Of a DNA stretch of 64,000 nucleotides, positions 44,501-50,734 are shown piece after piece. The stretch is from Crambe crambe (lineage: Eukaryota; Porifera; Demospongiae; Poecilosclerida; Crambeidae), in contig OZ004596.1 of NCBI GenBank assembly GCA_963924555.1, positions 2,852,001 through 2,916,000 of the forward strand, read 5' to 3'. The position numbers and the translations under genes are program-made. Every line of letters begins with the position of its first letter. Position 1 is the first letter of the stretch. The notes under the pieces are model-generated. The model was not told the DNA's origin, searched no databases, and saw nothing but the letters and a program-made list of their open reading frames with translations.

Positions 44501-47157
44501 ACATACAGTCACATGGAATGAGCACACAAGTGATGTAGATCCACAGGCTTACAAATGGAATCTTTTTCTTTCATCACATCGTTACATTTTTCAGTGACCC
44601 ATTCTAATATTATAGGATCATTGGCACCACAAGATAACCAACTCTCTACAAAGGCAGTTAGAATTCGAGCTGGACAGTCAAGATCCATAAGGATGTTCAA
44701 AATACACTTCTTCTGAATCTATTGATAGAACTAATTAATTCATCCATTTTCCAATAGATTCACTTGCATTCATCAGTTGTGAATCATCTTCCCACTCCAG
44801 ATGCACCAAGTCAGCCTTCACACAAAGATTGAAAACTTCTTCAGGATGAGCATAAAGAACTTTTCGACAATCATCCAACTCATGCAAAGCCTAAATAAAT
44901 AAGACACTCTAGCTCTAAACGATTCACTCCATACATCATGGACTAAAACTACTTACGAGCCTTGGTAAACCCAAGAATGTACAAGATAAAATGTCCTGTT
45001 TTCTTAGTACAGCAACACCTAGATCAGATAATTTATTAATATAAACAAGCACTTGCTAGCTACTGCTTACGAAATTTCAATGATGAAGGCCATAAATGTG
45101 TTTCTGGTAGTGGAGGATGTGAAATAAAAGGGGAAACATCACTGATCAACAAGTCCTACAAAATGATGATAACAAATGTATAATTTAATAAATAAATTTT
45201 CTTACAAGAATATCATGGTCATCTCCTATAAATTGATCCAGTGAGAAAAATGCGAAGTATGAACAACCAAGAATCCTACATATGCATAAAATAAACAAAA
45301 ACTTGAAGAGAAAATGTACTGATCACATGTCACTACAGAACACTGCATGTTTGCTTATAATCACTCTGACTTACCCAGTGTGTTTCCCAGATTTCTTCCA
45401 TCTAACACAGTTAGGCATTTGTGCTTGATACCACTGGTTGATGTCAAAAAAGGCTATAAAGTTTTTGGGGTGCCCATTGACATGGGCCAACCACACGAAT
45501 GCTGATACAGATAGATCTTCCTCAATGCCTACCAAATAATCACAGAAAGGTTTTTTCATCAATAATGGGGGATGTATGTGCAGACTTTGCTTGCACTGTT
45601 CAAAAAATTTCCACCTAGCTAATTCTGATGAACTGAACTTTGTTTGACCATGCACAAAAAACAACAAACAAAAATGAAACGACAACAGAATATACTGATT
45701 AGCATGATTATGACCATCTGGTTGATGATAAAATAAAATTATCAAGGAGTAGCCATTCCTATGAATGTCTTTAACACAAATCTTAAGATGTGCTCTTTCG
45801 AGATACAATTAATATGCTGACTTACAGAGTGAGCTGCCCATGTCAGATGATTTCCTGAAATGTTTAATGGGAAAACACTTTAGCAGTACACTTGAAGCTG
45901 AACCACGTGGACTGGGCGCAGTGGGTGAAGCAGTCAAAGGATATTCCATTCGTGGAGTGCAGCTTTGAAATCCATCATAACGTGTCTCCCCACGTGTAAC
46001 ACTTCTTGTGGAATAAACCATCTGGTAAAGGGTCAACTTGGTTTCACACACAGAGCTACAACATTAGTAAAACATGATGGTATTAGTTTGTACAGATATA
46101 TTGGTGTTTGTTCCATTGTTAAATACACACACAGACATGACCTAATCCCCTGCTGCTCATGCAGGGTAAAGAGTTAGAAGTTAATTAATATTCAGTATCA
46201 CTCACCTGCTAACCACAGCATTCTTTTTGCTACCTCTTGCTACCCACACATATATAAAATATTTGGGGTCATTTTCAGGTTCCAGGTACATAAAGCTATT
46301 GACTGGAGATGATAACTGTGATGAACATGGAGATGTGTATGTAATAGACAAACTGGATAGACTGTAAATCACAAAGCTGCCAAAACTATATCCAATGAAC
46401 AGTGACGCTATTTGTTTTGCAAACTGTATGGCAGGAATGGAAACTTCACTTGCAGAAAGAGACAGGTTTTTATAAATGAACTTCCCACCATCAATATTTT
46501 CTACGTGTAGTTTAAACGAAACAATTAATTATGGTATACAGCCACTACATTAATACCTTTCAGTAAGACAATAGCAGCATGCCCAGTATTACTGATATCG
46601 TAAATCTTTTCCTCACTAGTGTGTTTATCCACAACTTTCATGGGTAACGGCTCAAGGACAGGCTCATCACTTGAAAAATCTTCGTCAAGATTTAGATTAA
46701 TGACATATGCGTTTCCTCCTTTGCAGCCTATAGCAATCATTCCACTAAAGCTTAGCAATGGATTAACTTGACTTGAGTATCTGTTAGTAGGCAGCAATTC
46801 CACAACTGTTATGCTGGTGACTTTATTAGCAAGATACATTAACTTTACTACATTCAAAGATGATGCATCCAGTAATCCAATGATGTGTGTATTCATATTT
46901 GCATACACTGCTACAACCAAAAATTGACTACTTCCATGAATCATCTCATAAACATAATAAATTTCACCAAACTTGCATTGCCACATTTGAATAATTTGTC
47001 CATTTTTTTGGTTGATGGCATAAAGAGAGCCTCCATTGACCATCCAAGTCACATTCGTTTCGTAGCTAAATAAGCCATGCCGTATATTTGCAGGCAAATA
47101 AGAAATATATACAGCATCATCAACCGAAGATGGATACTGCACAGCTTCAGATGACAT
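22424..47157 (-). CDS. AHCTF1: ELYS/AHCTF1 nucleoporin ortholog, 23 exons, 1,474 residues
   Basis: ELYS binds chromatin and recruits the Nup107-160 complex when nuclear pores assemble after mitosis (known for vertebrates). The 23 exons listed here have GT-AG borders (one apparent GC donor), agree in phase throughout and total 4,425 nt including the stop. Diagnostic blocks resemble vertebrate ELYS: YLEPENDP (exon 2), FFDINQWYQAQMP (exon 4), then NCSYFA-like GCSYFAFFSLD (exon 5), an IQGTKLLWMTDH block (exon 13) and FEWQHKLIADKL (exon 14). The first about 480 residues fit the seven-bladed propeller and the next about 600 the helical domain. The C-terminal about 400 are Ser-rich and end very basic (VRRSARLLRGKK), consistent with chromatin binding. 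At 1,474 residues it is shorter than the roughly 2,270 of human ELYS, mainly in the tail. The start ATG follows a CAG acceptor, so a 5'-UTR intron is likely. Confidence 0.9.
22752..23498 (-). CDS. AHCTF1: ELYS exon 22, Ser-rich tail
   Basis: 747 nt, CTTGTAG acceptor and GTAAGT donor. The product is low-complexity and rich in Ser, Thr and acidic residues (FNFLPMQLPSTPSESTSVS at the start). It becomes basic near the end (LTRSAAKRKTLPVAALIVG). Confidence 0.85.
23697..24100. repeat. Dispersed repeat, copy A (pair with 37,343-37,813)
   Basis: Starts AGGCCATACCAATTTGATT and continues through CAGATTCCCTGGAAGAAAA, GGCAGGCAGGAGG, GCTACTGTTCGAGTAGTAGG and CACCTGTCTGGCTTTG. The same order is found at 37,343-37,813. 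It lies in an ELYS intron. The GGCCATACCAATTT start motif also occurs inverted near 971 and 63,090, suggesting an element end. A long poly-A tract sits at about 23,767-23,786. Confidence 0.75.
24435..24713 (-). pseudogene. RecQ-like helicase fragment
   Basis: The minus frame reads LAFPKKEQCTAVKAVHSEKD, VFVCLPTGYRKS, then AVLVASPLVILIDQQ. These match RecQ motifs 0, I (normally GYGKS, here GYRKS) and Ia. Frame continuity is lost after that, and no DEAH box is present. It lies within an ELYS intron on the same strand. RecQ-like fragments are often carried by transposons in such genomes (inference). Non-functional. Confidence 0.7.
24831..24868 (-). CDS. AHCTF1: ELYS exon 21, 38-nt micro-exon
   Basis: Exons 20 and 22 do not join in phase. 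This segment, YGTKEHSEVKTI, lies between a pyrimidine-rich TTTTGAAG acceptor and a GTGAGT donor and supplies exactly the missing phase. Predicted from splice sites and phase only. Confidence 0.6.
24990..27925. repeat. Array of repeat units with inverted ACCAAGTAGAAAAA termini
   Basis: Units of about 0.4-0.9 kb open with ACCAAGTAGAAAAA and close with TTTTTCTACTTGGT. Junctions are near 25,468-25,518, 26,415-26,440, 26,828-26,870, 27,320-27,372 and 27,893-27,925. Spacers between units resemble each other (TATGCGGTTGCACTTG, AAATTACAT). Internal blocks recur in several units: ATCAAAG(C/T)GCATTTCTT; CTAAAGCTAGCTAGTCAGCC; TTCTTCCCATCTCAG; TCATGGAAGGTCCTGGAG. The array fills the intron between ELYS exons 20 and 21. 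No transposase is visible. Confidence 0.75.
27946..28135 (-). CDS. AHCTF1: ELYS exon 20
   Basis: 190 nt, CTGTAG acceptor and GTAAGT donor, reading SGVILPEVHTPIKKETHKL to TSELSISSP. A second acceptor (TTTCAG, about 28,171) exists but is out of phase with exon 19. Confidence 0.78.
28189..28210. repeat. Homopolymer C tract
   Basis: A run of 22 C's (G's on the coding strand of ELYS) within the intron upstream of exon 20. Length is likely uncertain. Confidence 0.8.
28518..29563. mobile_element. DNA element with TAGGGCGGGTTAATTTCGT termini
   Basis: The left end TAGGGCGGGTTAATTTCGT at 28,518 is mirrored by ACGAAATTAACCCGCCCTA ending 29,563, with further imperfect pairing inward. Clear target duplications were not found. 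A complete smaller element (28,683-29,133) is nested inside. It lies in an ELYS intron; no transposase frame. Confidence 0.7.
28674..29142. mobile_element. Mutator-type miniature element with 9-bp duplication
   Basis: A 451-bp element (28,683-29,133) starts TAGTCTCGCAAGCCAG and ends with the inverse GGCTCGCGAGACTA. Terminal repeats run about 100 bp (GTTGAAAAATAAGGG, GGTCAAACTCGCATGGTC). Flanking 9-mers CTGTAAGAG and CCGTAAGAG differ at one base. Nine-base duplications point to the Mutator superfamily. Confidence 0.85.
29653..29727 (-). CDS. AHCTF1: ELYS exon 19
   Basis: 75 nt, TTTTGCAG acceptor and GTTTGT donor, reading YDFQSSPIIRASFPNFIATM. Phase agrees on both sides; sequence conservation in this linker is low. 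Confidence 0.72.
31604..31824 (-). CDS. AHCTF1: ELYS exon 18 (end of helical region)
   Basis: 221 nt, TTATAG acceptor and GTGTGT donor. It reads LEEPLLYQREVANCYIHQM to SEAVTSRVKSIYRLLQS. Confidence 0.85.
31902..32036 (-). CDS. AHCTF1: ELYS exon 17
   Basis: 135 nt, TCTGCAG acceptor and GTAAGT donor, encoding VVLMKYISKLNQCDLNEML and YYLLDHRTSEAALIS. Confidence 0.87.
32570..32619 (-). CDS. AHCTF1: ELYS exon 16
   Basis: 50 nt, CATCTGCAG acceptor and GTAAAT donor, encoding EVFHLILGLKLSDIEE in phase. Confidence 0.85.
32704..32770 (-). CDS. AHCTF1: ELYS exon 15
   Basis: 67 nt, TTATCAG acceptor and GTACAT donor, encoding DNFKESEYHEELFQELLKTC. Confidence 0.87.
32849..33073 (-). CDS. AHCTF1: ELYS exon 14, after a 10.4-kb intron
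   Basis: 225 nt in phase 0, TTATAG acceptor and GTAAGA donor. It reads RTEFDGDFCSLFSEETL, FEWQHKLIADKL and CKDLALKYLFEHGEEM. The WQHK block fits directly after exon 13 in vertebrate ELYS, so coding-like pieces inside the intron are not needed. Confidence 0.9.
33130..33360. repeat. Dispersed repeat, copy A (pair with about 48,640-49,210)
   Basis: CAGTCAGCAACTCCT, AGACAGAACACCTTCAATG, GAGCAGAAGA and TTGCTGTTTTCATC recur in order at 48,640-48,700 and 49,085-49,210. The second copy is split by a hAT-type miniature element. This copy sits in the large ELYS intron. Confidence 0.65.
34671..34747. mobile_element. Tiny TAGCC-family remnant with 9-bp flanks
   Basis: GCTTGATTC stands at 34,671-34,679 and at 34,739-34,747. 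Between them are about 59 bp forming a hairpin (CAGGCCTGCTTTTTTTGCG...AAAAAAGCGGGTCTGG). The right end GTACGAGGCTA matches the TAGCCTCG family at 11,255 and 52,024; the left terminus is lost. Confidence 0.6.
35447..35581 (-). CDS. Unassigned exon-like segment in the ELYS intron
   Basis: A 135-nt open segment in phase 0 reads SVGEDYCASVNLTLTSFSCK and FAEAIVVDDMGIDNEGHRL between a GCAAAG acceptor and a GTATTT donor. Codon use looks coding-like. It does not correspond to anything in vertebrate ELYS, where exons 13 and 14 join directly. It could be a cassette exon, or a piece of another gene together with 39,500-39,656. Confidence 0.35.
35600..36025. repeat. Single ACCAAGTAG-terminus repeat unit
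   Basis: A 411-bp unit (35,610-36,020) begins ACCAAGTAGAAAAA and ends TTTTTTCTACTTGGT. Its inner blocks TCATGGAAGGTCCTGGAG and AAAGCTAGCTAGTCAGCCATG appear in the same order as in the 26.9-27.3 kb unit of the array. This isolated copy defines the unit ends best. Confidence 0.75.
36366..36482. repeat. Near-perfect hairpin of about 115 bp
   Basis: GTTAGAACACAGTAGTCCTG, GTGATTATGGCCAA and TAAACAACC on the left pair with GGTTGTTTA, TTGGCCATAATCACCA and GTGTTCTAAC on the right. The loop is GC-rich (CTCGGGCTGCGCCCTCGG), itself partly paired. A foldback miniature element in an ELYS intron. Confidence 0.85.
36588..37342. repeat. Repeat unit related to the 25-28 kb array, with tRNA-like boxes
   Basis: It starts TACATACCAAGTAGGGG and includes ATCAAAGCGCGTTTCTTCTC and TTTGGACTGCGCATCAGGTC, which match array blocks at 25,030 and 26,510. 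Near 36,864-36,911, TAGCACATCGG fits a tRNA A box and GGTTTGAATCC resembles a B box, so a SINE-like head is possible. Confidence 0.55.
37343..37813. repeat. Dispersed repeat, copy B (pair with 23,697-24,100)
   Basis: It shares the AGGCCATACCAATTT start, AGATTCCCTGGAAGAAAAA, CTACTGTTCGAGTAGTAGG and CCACCTGATTTGTTC blocks with copy A, and carries an extra segment near 37,580-37,625. It lies in ELYS intron 13. Confidence 0.75.
38062..38852 (+). CDS. PB1-domain protein, two exons, 225 residues
   Basis: Exon 1 is 38,062-38,427 (ATG to CGAAAG/GTAATT) and exon 2 is 38,541-38,852 (after TTTTAACAG). Both are in phase 0 and encode 225 residues. Residues about 5-95 look like a PB1 fold, a protein-pairing module. 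It ends with an OPCA-like acidic motif, YHVDELAGRVTLESDHDLVE. The C-terminal part has CSWCPSW followed by NQHVKKAASH, a possible Cys2-His2 zinc site, and a basic KARKKHL. The gene sits in ELYS intron 13 on the opposite strand. The 113-nt intron contains a (TTA)n tract. Partner and pathway are unknown. Confidence 0.75.
38490..38530. repeat. (TTA)n microsatellite in the PB1 gene intron
   Basis: About 13 consecutive TTA/ATT triplets just upstream of the ATTTTAACAG acceptor. Length variation here could affect splicing (inference). Confidence 0.9.
39250..39370. repeat. Short tandem repeat AAGTAACATTAGA
   Basis: About seven degenerate copies of (A)AGTAACATTAGA(A/G) with AAC or CTC linkers. Non-coding, inside ELYS intron 13. 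Confidence 0.8.
39500..39656 (-). CDS. Unassigned exon-like segment in the ELYS intron
   Basis: An open segment reads EFGLSDNKAYRYHATDVLIS and RDKRTRLQELLDKYCYSDIH between GTGCTGCAG and a GTGGAT donor. It looks coding but has no counterpart in vertebrate ELYS. Its right border is in phase with the 35,447-35,581 segment, so the two may belong together as a gene fragment. Confidence 0.35.
39824..42634 (+). mobile_element. Complete hAT transposon in ELYS intron 13
   Basis: The left end CAGGGGCGTAGGAAGG (39,832) pairs imperfectly with the right end CCTAGATACGCCTATT (about 42,614-42,629). Flanks CATTTTAA and ATTTTTAA agree at 6 of 8 positions, fitting the hAT 8-bp duplication. Direct copies of GAGCACCCCCAATATT occur twice near the left end (about 39,869 and 39,898) and once near the right end (42,592). 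Two GC-rich stem-loops stand at about 42,517-42,575. The transposase frame is intact. Confidence 0.8.
40041..42371 (+). CDS. hAT transposase (ZMYM/TTF zinc finger, DUF4371, dimerisation domain)
   Basis: One uninterrupted frame of 776 residues from ATG at 40,041 (MSKRLKQTKLFDSF); in-frame codons upstream are open but lack an ATG before this. After an acidic stretch, residues about 100-150 form a TTF-type zinc finger (WYTAFPWLTVC, FCFYC). A DUF4371-like RNase-H core follows, with IIVDEATDVANREQLNLSI and the DGASNMQG block near the second acidic site. The C-terminus carries the hAT dimerisation signature (TSATSERSFSALRFVLTYLR). Such ZMYM1-like transposases are common in animals. With all blocks present and no stop, it may be active or recently so. 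Confidence 0.92.
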   Translation: MSKRLKQTKLFDSFSKRQRSGDADSESEDLGERLQESDEECLIGSDSGDHEEPPEDHEDVSEYCQSACCTEMSKTYQPTDKQTLSSMASGGRNFMARWYTAFPWLTVCTVRKKAFCFYCRLTEQKGILTFSSKAESAFTTKGFNNWRKAMVKFNSHAASSAHAEAIMKWQMLQATPINTQLSTQLQKLQNSRRQALVKQLHCLRYLLRQGLAIRGHTETEGNLYQLLQLMAVYDSEVVSWLEERKYFSPLIVNEQITIMGLSTLRALLNSIKKCSPTWYAIIVDEATDVANREQLNLSIRWVNNDYEINEDPVGLYCLPNTKAETIHFVVLDILTRCSLSLEMCRGQAYDGASNMQGVRTGLATRIKKDYPAALSVHCLAHCLNLCLQEEGRKLPFIRDALDTVKEIAKLIKFSPKRSHLFSQKQIQSETPGVNIKPLCPTRWTARTGAIEAILSEYTVLMDTLDEVHQTTKDEYVLKAAGLLSAMEKFSTLFGLKLGYLIFGASETLSRSLQGKDTSIQEAISAVSLAKSFYKRQRTENAFQSFYDDVVTTAQKLKIGEPQLPRYRRVPRRLDDGSQPHRYSTPKEYFRHQFFEACDLLISELDQRFDQQQLLSPVLTLENLLLEASNGHSYQNHLDSLKISCYKNDFNFDRLHSQLSLCADMIKQALPTVKCVTSVRTICEAMNTNNTFKSMLSEVHDLLRLYLTVPITSATSERSFSALRFVLTYLRSTMSEQRLNNCLLLHIHKDITDSLDITDIGKQFICTPERRSYFGTF
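42640..43489. other. ELYS intron 13, distal part
   Basis: No gene seen. Around 42,830-42,920 it contains several GTCAA(C/G)AGGTCAA motifs, and near 43,225-43,250 an A-run next to a T-run. Confidence 0.5.
43490..43755 (-). CDS. AHCTF1: ELYS exon 13
   Basis: Reads YFQSPMDHFFHGPFF to YPYLAHQILYLLYDIESL and VIQGTKLLWMTDHQVFE, then a GTACGT donor. The last block corresponds to LIQGFWLIDHNDYE in vertebrate ELYS. Confidence 0.85.
43756..43780 (-). other. Candidate 25-nt intron between ELYS exons 12 and 13
   Basis: On the minus strand the stretch starts GTGTAATGCAG and ends CTAAAG. Reading straight through meets an in-frame TAA; removing it joins exon 12 to exon 13 in phase. If spliced, it would be exceptionally short. 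Confidence 0.45.
43781..43976 (-). CDS. AHCTF1: ELYS exon 12
   Basis: Starts after TTAGTGTGCAG (the later of two AGs, chosen by phase) and reads LGIDHLSTEFQVIDFVYPP to EAVYNLI. It ends one base past ATT, where a GTGTAA donor would open a 25-nt intron. Confidence 0.75.
44282..44334 (-). CDS. AHCTF1: ELYS exon 11
   Basis: 53 nt, GTTCAG acceptor and GTAAAT donor, encoding ICDELLERCHYVNLQLK. Confidence 0.82.
44386..44496 (-). CDS. AHCTF1: ELYS exon 10
   Basis: 111 nt, TGTGCAG acceptor and GTAAGT donor. It reads CSLKASQNPQVLRLEQFVSM on to VLQVSGVQH. An internal GTAAGT...CAG (12 nt) is coding, not an intron. Confidence 0.85.
44553..44718 (-). CDS. AHCTF1: ELYS exon 9 (start of helical region)
   Basis: 166 nt, TCAATAG acceptor and GTAAGC donor. 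It encodes KKCILNILMDLDCPARILTA and IILEWVTEKCNDV, matching the helical domain (vertebrate LEAILSAA...FVLEWTW). Confidence 0.86.
44768..44890 (-). CDS. AHCTF1: ELYS exon 8, probable GC donor
   Basis: Encodes ELDDCRKVLYAHPEEVFNLC and continues to DDSQLMN. A GT donor (GTGAAT) would leave exon 9 out of phase. The GCAAGT just upstream keeps phase 0, so a GC-AG intron is inferred. Confidence 0.75.
44957..45018 (-). CDS. AHCTF1: ELYS exon 7
   Basis: 62 nt, ATCTAG acceptor and GTAAGT donor, encoding GVAVLRKQDILSCTFLGLPR in phase with its neighbours. Confidence 0.83.
45071..45155 (-). CDS. AHCTF1: ELYS exon 6
   Basis: 85 nt, TTGTAG acceptor and GTAAGC donor, encoding DLLISDVSPFISHPPLPE; phases agree on both sides. 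Confidence 0.85.
45206..45275 (-). CDS. AHCTF1: ELYS exon 5
   Basis: 70 nt, ATGTAG acceptor and GTAAGA donor, encoding GCSYFAFFSLDQFIGDD. This parallels the NCSYFALWSLE block of vertebrate ELYS. Confidence 0.88.
45375..45618 (-). CDS. AHCTF1: ELYS exon 4 (FFDINQWYQAQMP)
   Basis: This exon carries the most diagnostic ELYS block, LSVSAFVWLAHVNG then FIAFFDINQWYQAQMP. The donor is GTAAGT. The acceptor AATTAG is chosen because it is the one that keeps phase with exon 3; it lacks a strong pyrimidine tract. Confidence 0.88.
45826..46055 (-). CDS. AHCTF1: ELYS exon 3
   Basis: 230 nt, TTGTAG acceptor and GTAAGT donor. It encodes KLTLYQMVYSTRSVT and a proline/serine loop, completing a propeller blade. 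Confidence 0.85.
46206..46500 (-). CDS. AHCTF1: ELYS exon 2 (propeller)
   Basis: 295 nt between a CACGTAG acceptor and a GTGAGT donor. It holds FIGYSFGSFVIYSL and YLEPENDPKYFIYVWVA, the latter close to the ELYS EPENDP block. Confidence 0.92.
46557..47157 (-). CDS. AHCTF1: ELYS exon 1 (start codon, propeller blades)
   Basis: Starts MSSEAVQYPSSVDD and runs 601 nt to a GTATTA donor. Blocks such as IIGLLDASSLNVVKLMYL and IAIGCKGGNAYVINLNLDED match the order of N-terminal ELYS. ATG is preceded immediately by TTCCTTCCCCAG, a strong acceptor. Confidence 0.9.
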
Positions 47158-47190
47158 CTGGGGAAGGAAATTATGTATGATAATTGCAAA

Positions 47191-47650
47191 CTAGCTTTTA
47201 AAAAAACGATGGTTTAACACTACAGCATTTACTACTTCAGTAACATAAGGTGGGGTAGGTGGGATAACTTCAGAATTCAAACTGAGCAGCACAAACTCTT
47301 GCTGGCTGTCGTCATCTATGCTCTGCCTAAGGATCCACAAGTAGTCTACACAGTATAGTGAAGACTTTATTATGCCAGTATCTAGAAAGATGGCTCCATA
47401 AATAAATACTATACTGCACACTTGAAACACTAGAAATTATATAATCTAGCAGCAGTTTTCTGAGAACCCACTTTGCGAAAACTATTTCATACATAATACT
47501 TTTGGTGGAAATTGTTTTAGATGGAGTGATGAGGATGATACAATTCTGGTACAGAGTGTGCATGTCAGCAAATGGTGGATCAGTAAGTAGTAACACACTA
47601 AGAGCAAGTTGCATATGGTTGATTGACAAATAGCTAACTTGCAATTCTTT
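47191..47650 (-). other. Coding-like frames upstream of ELYS, unassigned
   Basis: Two overlapping minus frames look protein-like: QVSYLSINHMQLALSVLLL onward, and CVDYLWILRQSIDDDSQQEF to NSEVIPPTPPYV. They could be one decayed exon with a frameshift, a 5' exon of an alternative ELYS transcript, or the last exon of a gene fragment. No family was recognised. Confidence 0.25.
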
Positions 47651-48695
47651 CTTGTGTTGCTACTCTATACAGCTTCCTTCCTCCCACCACCCATATTATC
47701 AAAAAGCATTTTGATAAGCTCTACTGTACTCCTAAAATTATATACACACCAAATCGTTTAAACACAAGTTCGTCTGAACTGTTCTTCTGGGAGCCCCAAA
47801 TTACTAGAGATATGGGCATCCTTGGGTCCCTATTTCTCCGGCCCCTCTAAGGAATATGGGGACCCCTAATAGTTACATGAACATTAACTTTTATGTAGTT
47901 ATCAATAGCTACCTACTGCTTAGGAGCTAGGTTCAGAGTTATATAATGTCTAATGCATCATCCTTGAAATATGACCTGGGAACTAATTATTGTCCATACT
48001 TATGATTTGAACAATAATACTTTTATGCAGGCTATAATGGTTTCATTAGGGGAAACAATATACTAGCTTAGCTAGTGCATTAAGTTAGACAATGAAACCA
48101 AGGGAGCCCCCAAGCACAGCGCAGCGAGGATGCTACTAAGTGCCTGAGGGTGTCTAAATAACTTATATCCCATTGGTGAAGTTTTGTCTGATCATGCATA
48201 GCAACCCCATGAGGCAACTTACTGACAACCGCTGAGTTAACTAGCTAGCTTGACAGACATAAATCAGGCGGATTGGAAACTCATCACATGCGCCCGCCAA
48301 CAACATATAATATATGGCATGGCCGGCCGGCTAGGGCCGGCTATTGTAAACTGACGATCCTTGCCATAATATTGTAGCTAGGACTGTCTGTGACACATGC
48401 ATGGAACTTACCACACTTATCTTTTTGTTATTGCAGGTGAGAAAGCAGTAACCGTACTAGAGTTGGAGGACTGTCATGGCTGACATAATTTGTCACGTTT
48501 TTGTTTTCTTAGCATTAAAGCTTTAGCAAGCATAAATCGAATGCATTGAAGTATGAACTACTGACTTTATGTACAAATTCTGCTATAACTTGTCTAATGG
48601 TCATATGTTATCAGAGAGTACAACAGTACTCTCAAAAAAAATTTTTTCATTTTGCAGGAACACTTCTCTTCTACTATCAACAACTCCTTCATAGG
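47651..48695. other. Upstream flank of ELYS; no gene
   Basis: Non-coding on both strands. It contains AGCTAGCT-rich stretches and a GGCCGGCCGG palindrome near 48,322-48,331. The ELYS promoter probably lies somewhere in 47,160-48,450 but no clear core elements were found. Confidence 0.4.
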
Positions 48696-48696
48696 G

Positions 48697-49081
48697 GGAG
48701 GAAGGTCATCTATTTTGGGGGGGCTGAGTGTAATATAATAGTGACCACACTACATAGCGTGCCTTCTAGGGGGTCTGTGGGCATGCTCCCCCCAAGATGG
48801 ATTTTAAGCCTCATTGGATTGGATCTGGTGCATTCTCTGAGGTTCTAGGGTGATGTCTCAATTCCCACTGAATATTATAGCTTGTTAGCTAACTAAATAC
48901 TTTCAAGCTGCCTAAAAATACAAACAAAAACAACAAAAAAAAAACAACAGCAGCAAACTATTTCAGTTACACTTGTGATGTCATAATCCATCATTTTTGA
49001 GGGGGCTCAGCCCCCACCTTCTGAATATTGGGGGGGGGGGGGGGCTCTAGCCCCTCCAGCCCCCACCTTCCGCCTCCTATG
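48697..49081. mobile_element. hAT-type miniature element
   Basis: The left end ATAGGGGGAGGAAGGT and right end ACCTTCCGCCTCCTAT are near-perfect inverses. Inside the right end is a G-run and GGGCTCTAGCCCCTCC, the layout typical of hAT ends, resembling the full element at 39,832. It splits a dispersed repeat (compare 33,180-33,260), which confirms insertion. No coding frame. Confidence 0.75.
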
Positions 49082-49084
49082 TCC

Positions 49085-50039
49085 TTTGAAGACAGAACAC
49101 CTTCAATGTGCTAGGACTCCAGTATGAAGAGCAGAAGATAAACCAGTGTCATTTTACAGTGATTTATAAAATCGCTGTTTTCATCTGGTTGTTCATCTTT
49201 CACACAATAATTGTTCATTCATATGTAATTTTTATACATGTTCATTTGAATATGTATGGAAGCAGTAACAGCAATACTATTGGAATGAAATGAGCAGAAT
49301 TTTGAAGTACAGTGTTGTGCAGTATGAAATTGTCATGAAAATAATTATAATTATTAATATTGATTATAAGGACAAGGATGAGTAGGAAAAAATTGAGATT
49401 TGATACAAGGAAGAACCATGAGAGGAAGAGAAAAGAGAAGACTGCACTGCAGACACATCTCTGATCCTCCAAATACACCATGCTGACAACATCACATACC
49501 CAGGGGAGTGGGCAGTGCAGTTCATTACGGCTAATAATTGCCTAGTGGAAGAAACAATTTTTACCACCATTCCATGACAGAAGTGAAAGGAGCAAACTCA
49601 CATTATTGACACAACAGCTATGCCAGGATCCCACTGAAACTTCTTTGGTTGCCTAGTACAGAGGGGAGCAACTAGCAATAACTCCAGTGTCAAAGAATTC
49701 TATGAACACTGAAACAATCAAGTATATCAATTCAATCAAGTATATCAATTCTTTTGTCAAGACTCCATTAAAATTAATAAAGGAAATTATAGAGGTAGCG
49801 ATGACCAGTTTCTGGTGTAGAAAATGCACCTCTACCAAAGAGGCAATCTCTCTCTCCCCCCTCCCTAAAAGTCAAATCCACTCATATAGAATTTTTATAA
49901 TTATGGTACTGATAGCAATAACTGAACTGATAAATACACAGTTGTTTCCTTATTCCTTAATTTTTTCTTCTTTCTATGATCCCTGTATTTCTCCATCAAT
50001 GCACTAGTAGTTATGTGAGAATCCTCTAAGCGTCAAAAA
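49085..50039. other. Repeat continuation and unassigned sequence
   Basis: 49,085-49,210 continues the repeat shared with 33,250-33,360. The rest has frames without recognisable motifs and an AAGTATATCAATTC direct duplication at 49,719-49,752. Confidence 0.45.
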
Positions 50040-50720
50040 TGCTCAATTACAAATTCATGCAGTCAGCTTGTTTTTCCTCCCAGTCGATTGCTATCATTGG
50101 CCAAAATAATAGCAGTTCTTCATTCTCCTTATTCCACTCATTGCTGCTCCCTTTATTCACTTCCCTTGTCCAAATACTCCATTTCCGTTGACACAAAAAA
50201 TGTGTATACTGCATCTATAACGTGATTAATAGTCCCCCTCAATGTCCACTTTCTGATTATTCTTCTGATTAGCTGCCACTGCTTCATCCATCTTCAAACA
50301 TCTCACAAAGACACAAATCAAGCTCTTTCTTCAATGGGTGTGATATGTTCTTATAACATATCCTGCTATGTACCAGATGCTACTAGCCTCTTCAAAATCT
50401 CATCTCTTTTTGCTTACCTTGTTCCTCTGCCACAGAATAGTGCTTTCATTTGTATCTCTGAGCAATCACTGATAGAGGATTGGATCTTTAGCTGCATCAC
50501 AACTACGTACTGTAACCTAAAAATTTCACCCATCTCTTGTTGAATTGCTCCTACATTTTGTGCACCTGCCTCTTCATATAATCAAGATATTTATCCAAAT
50601 CAGCAAACAGCACCTCCAAAAAACATCAGTCCTGTTTATGCTTTTCTCTATAAGACTCTCTGCCGACTTCAGCACCTCATGAGGTCGTGCAGACTGAAAC
50701 CTTCATCTGATATCACAGAC
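50040..50720 (-). pseudogene. Decayed unassigned coding sequence
   Basis: Coding-like peptides alternate between minus-strand frames. These are LEVLFADLDKYLDYMK, EEAGAQNVGAIQQEMGEIF, SISDCSEIQMKALFCGRGTR, DEAVAANQKNNQKVDIEGD and LLLFWPMIAIDWEEKQADC. The switching suggests several frameshifts. Family not identified. Confidence 0.35.
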
Positions 50721-50734
50721 TGTATTGTAGCAAT

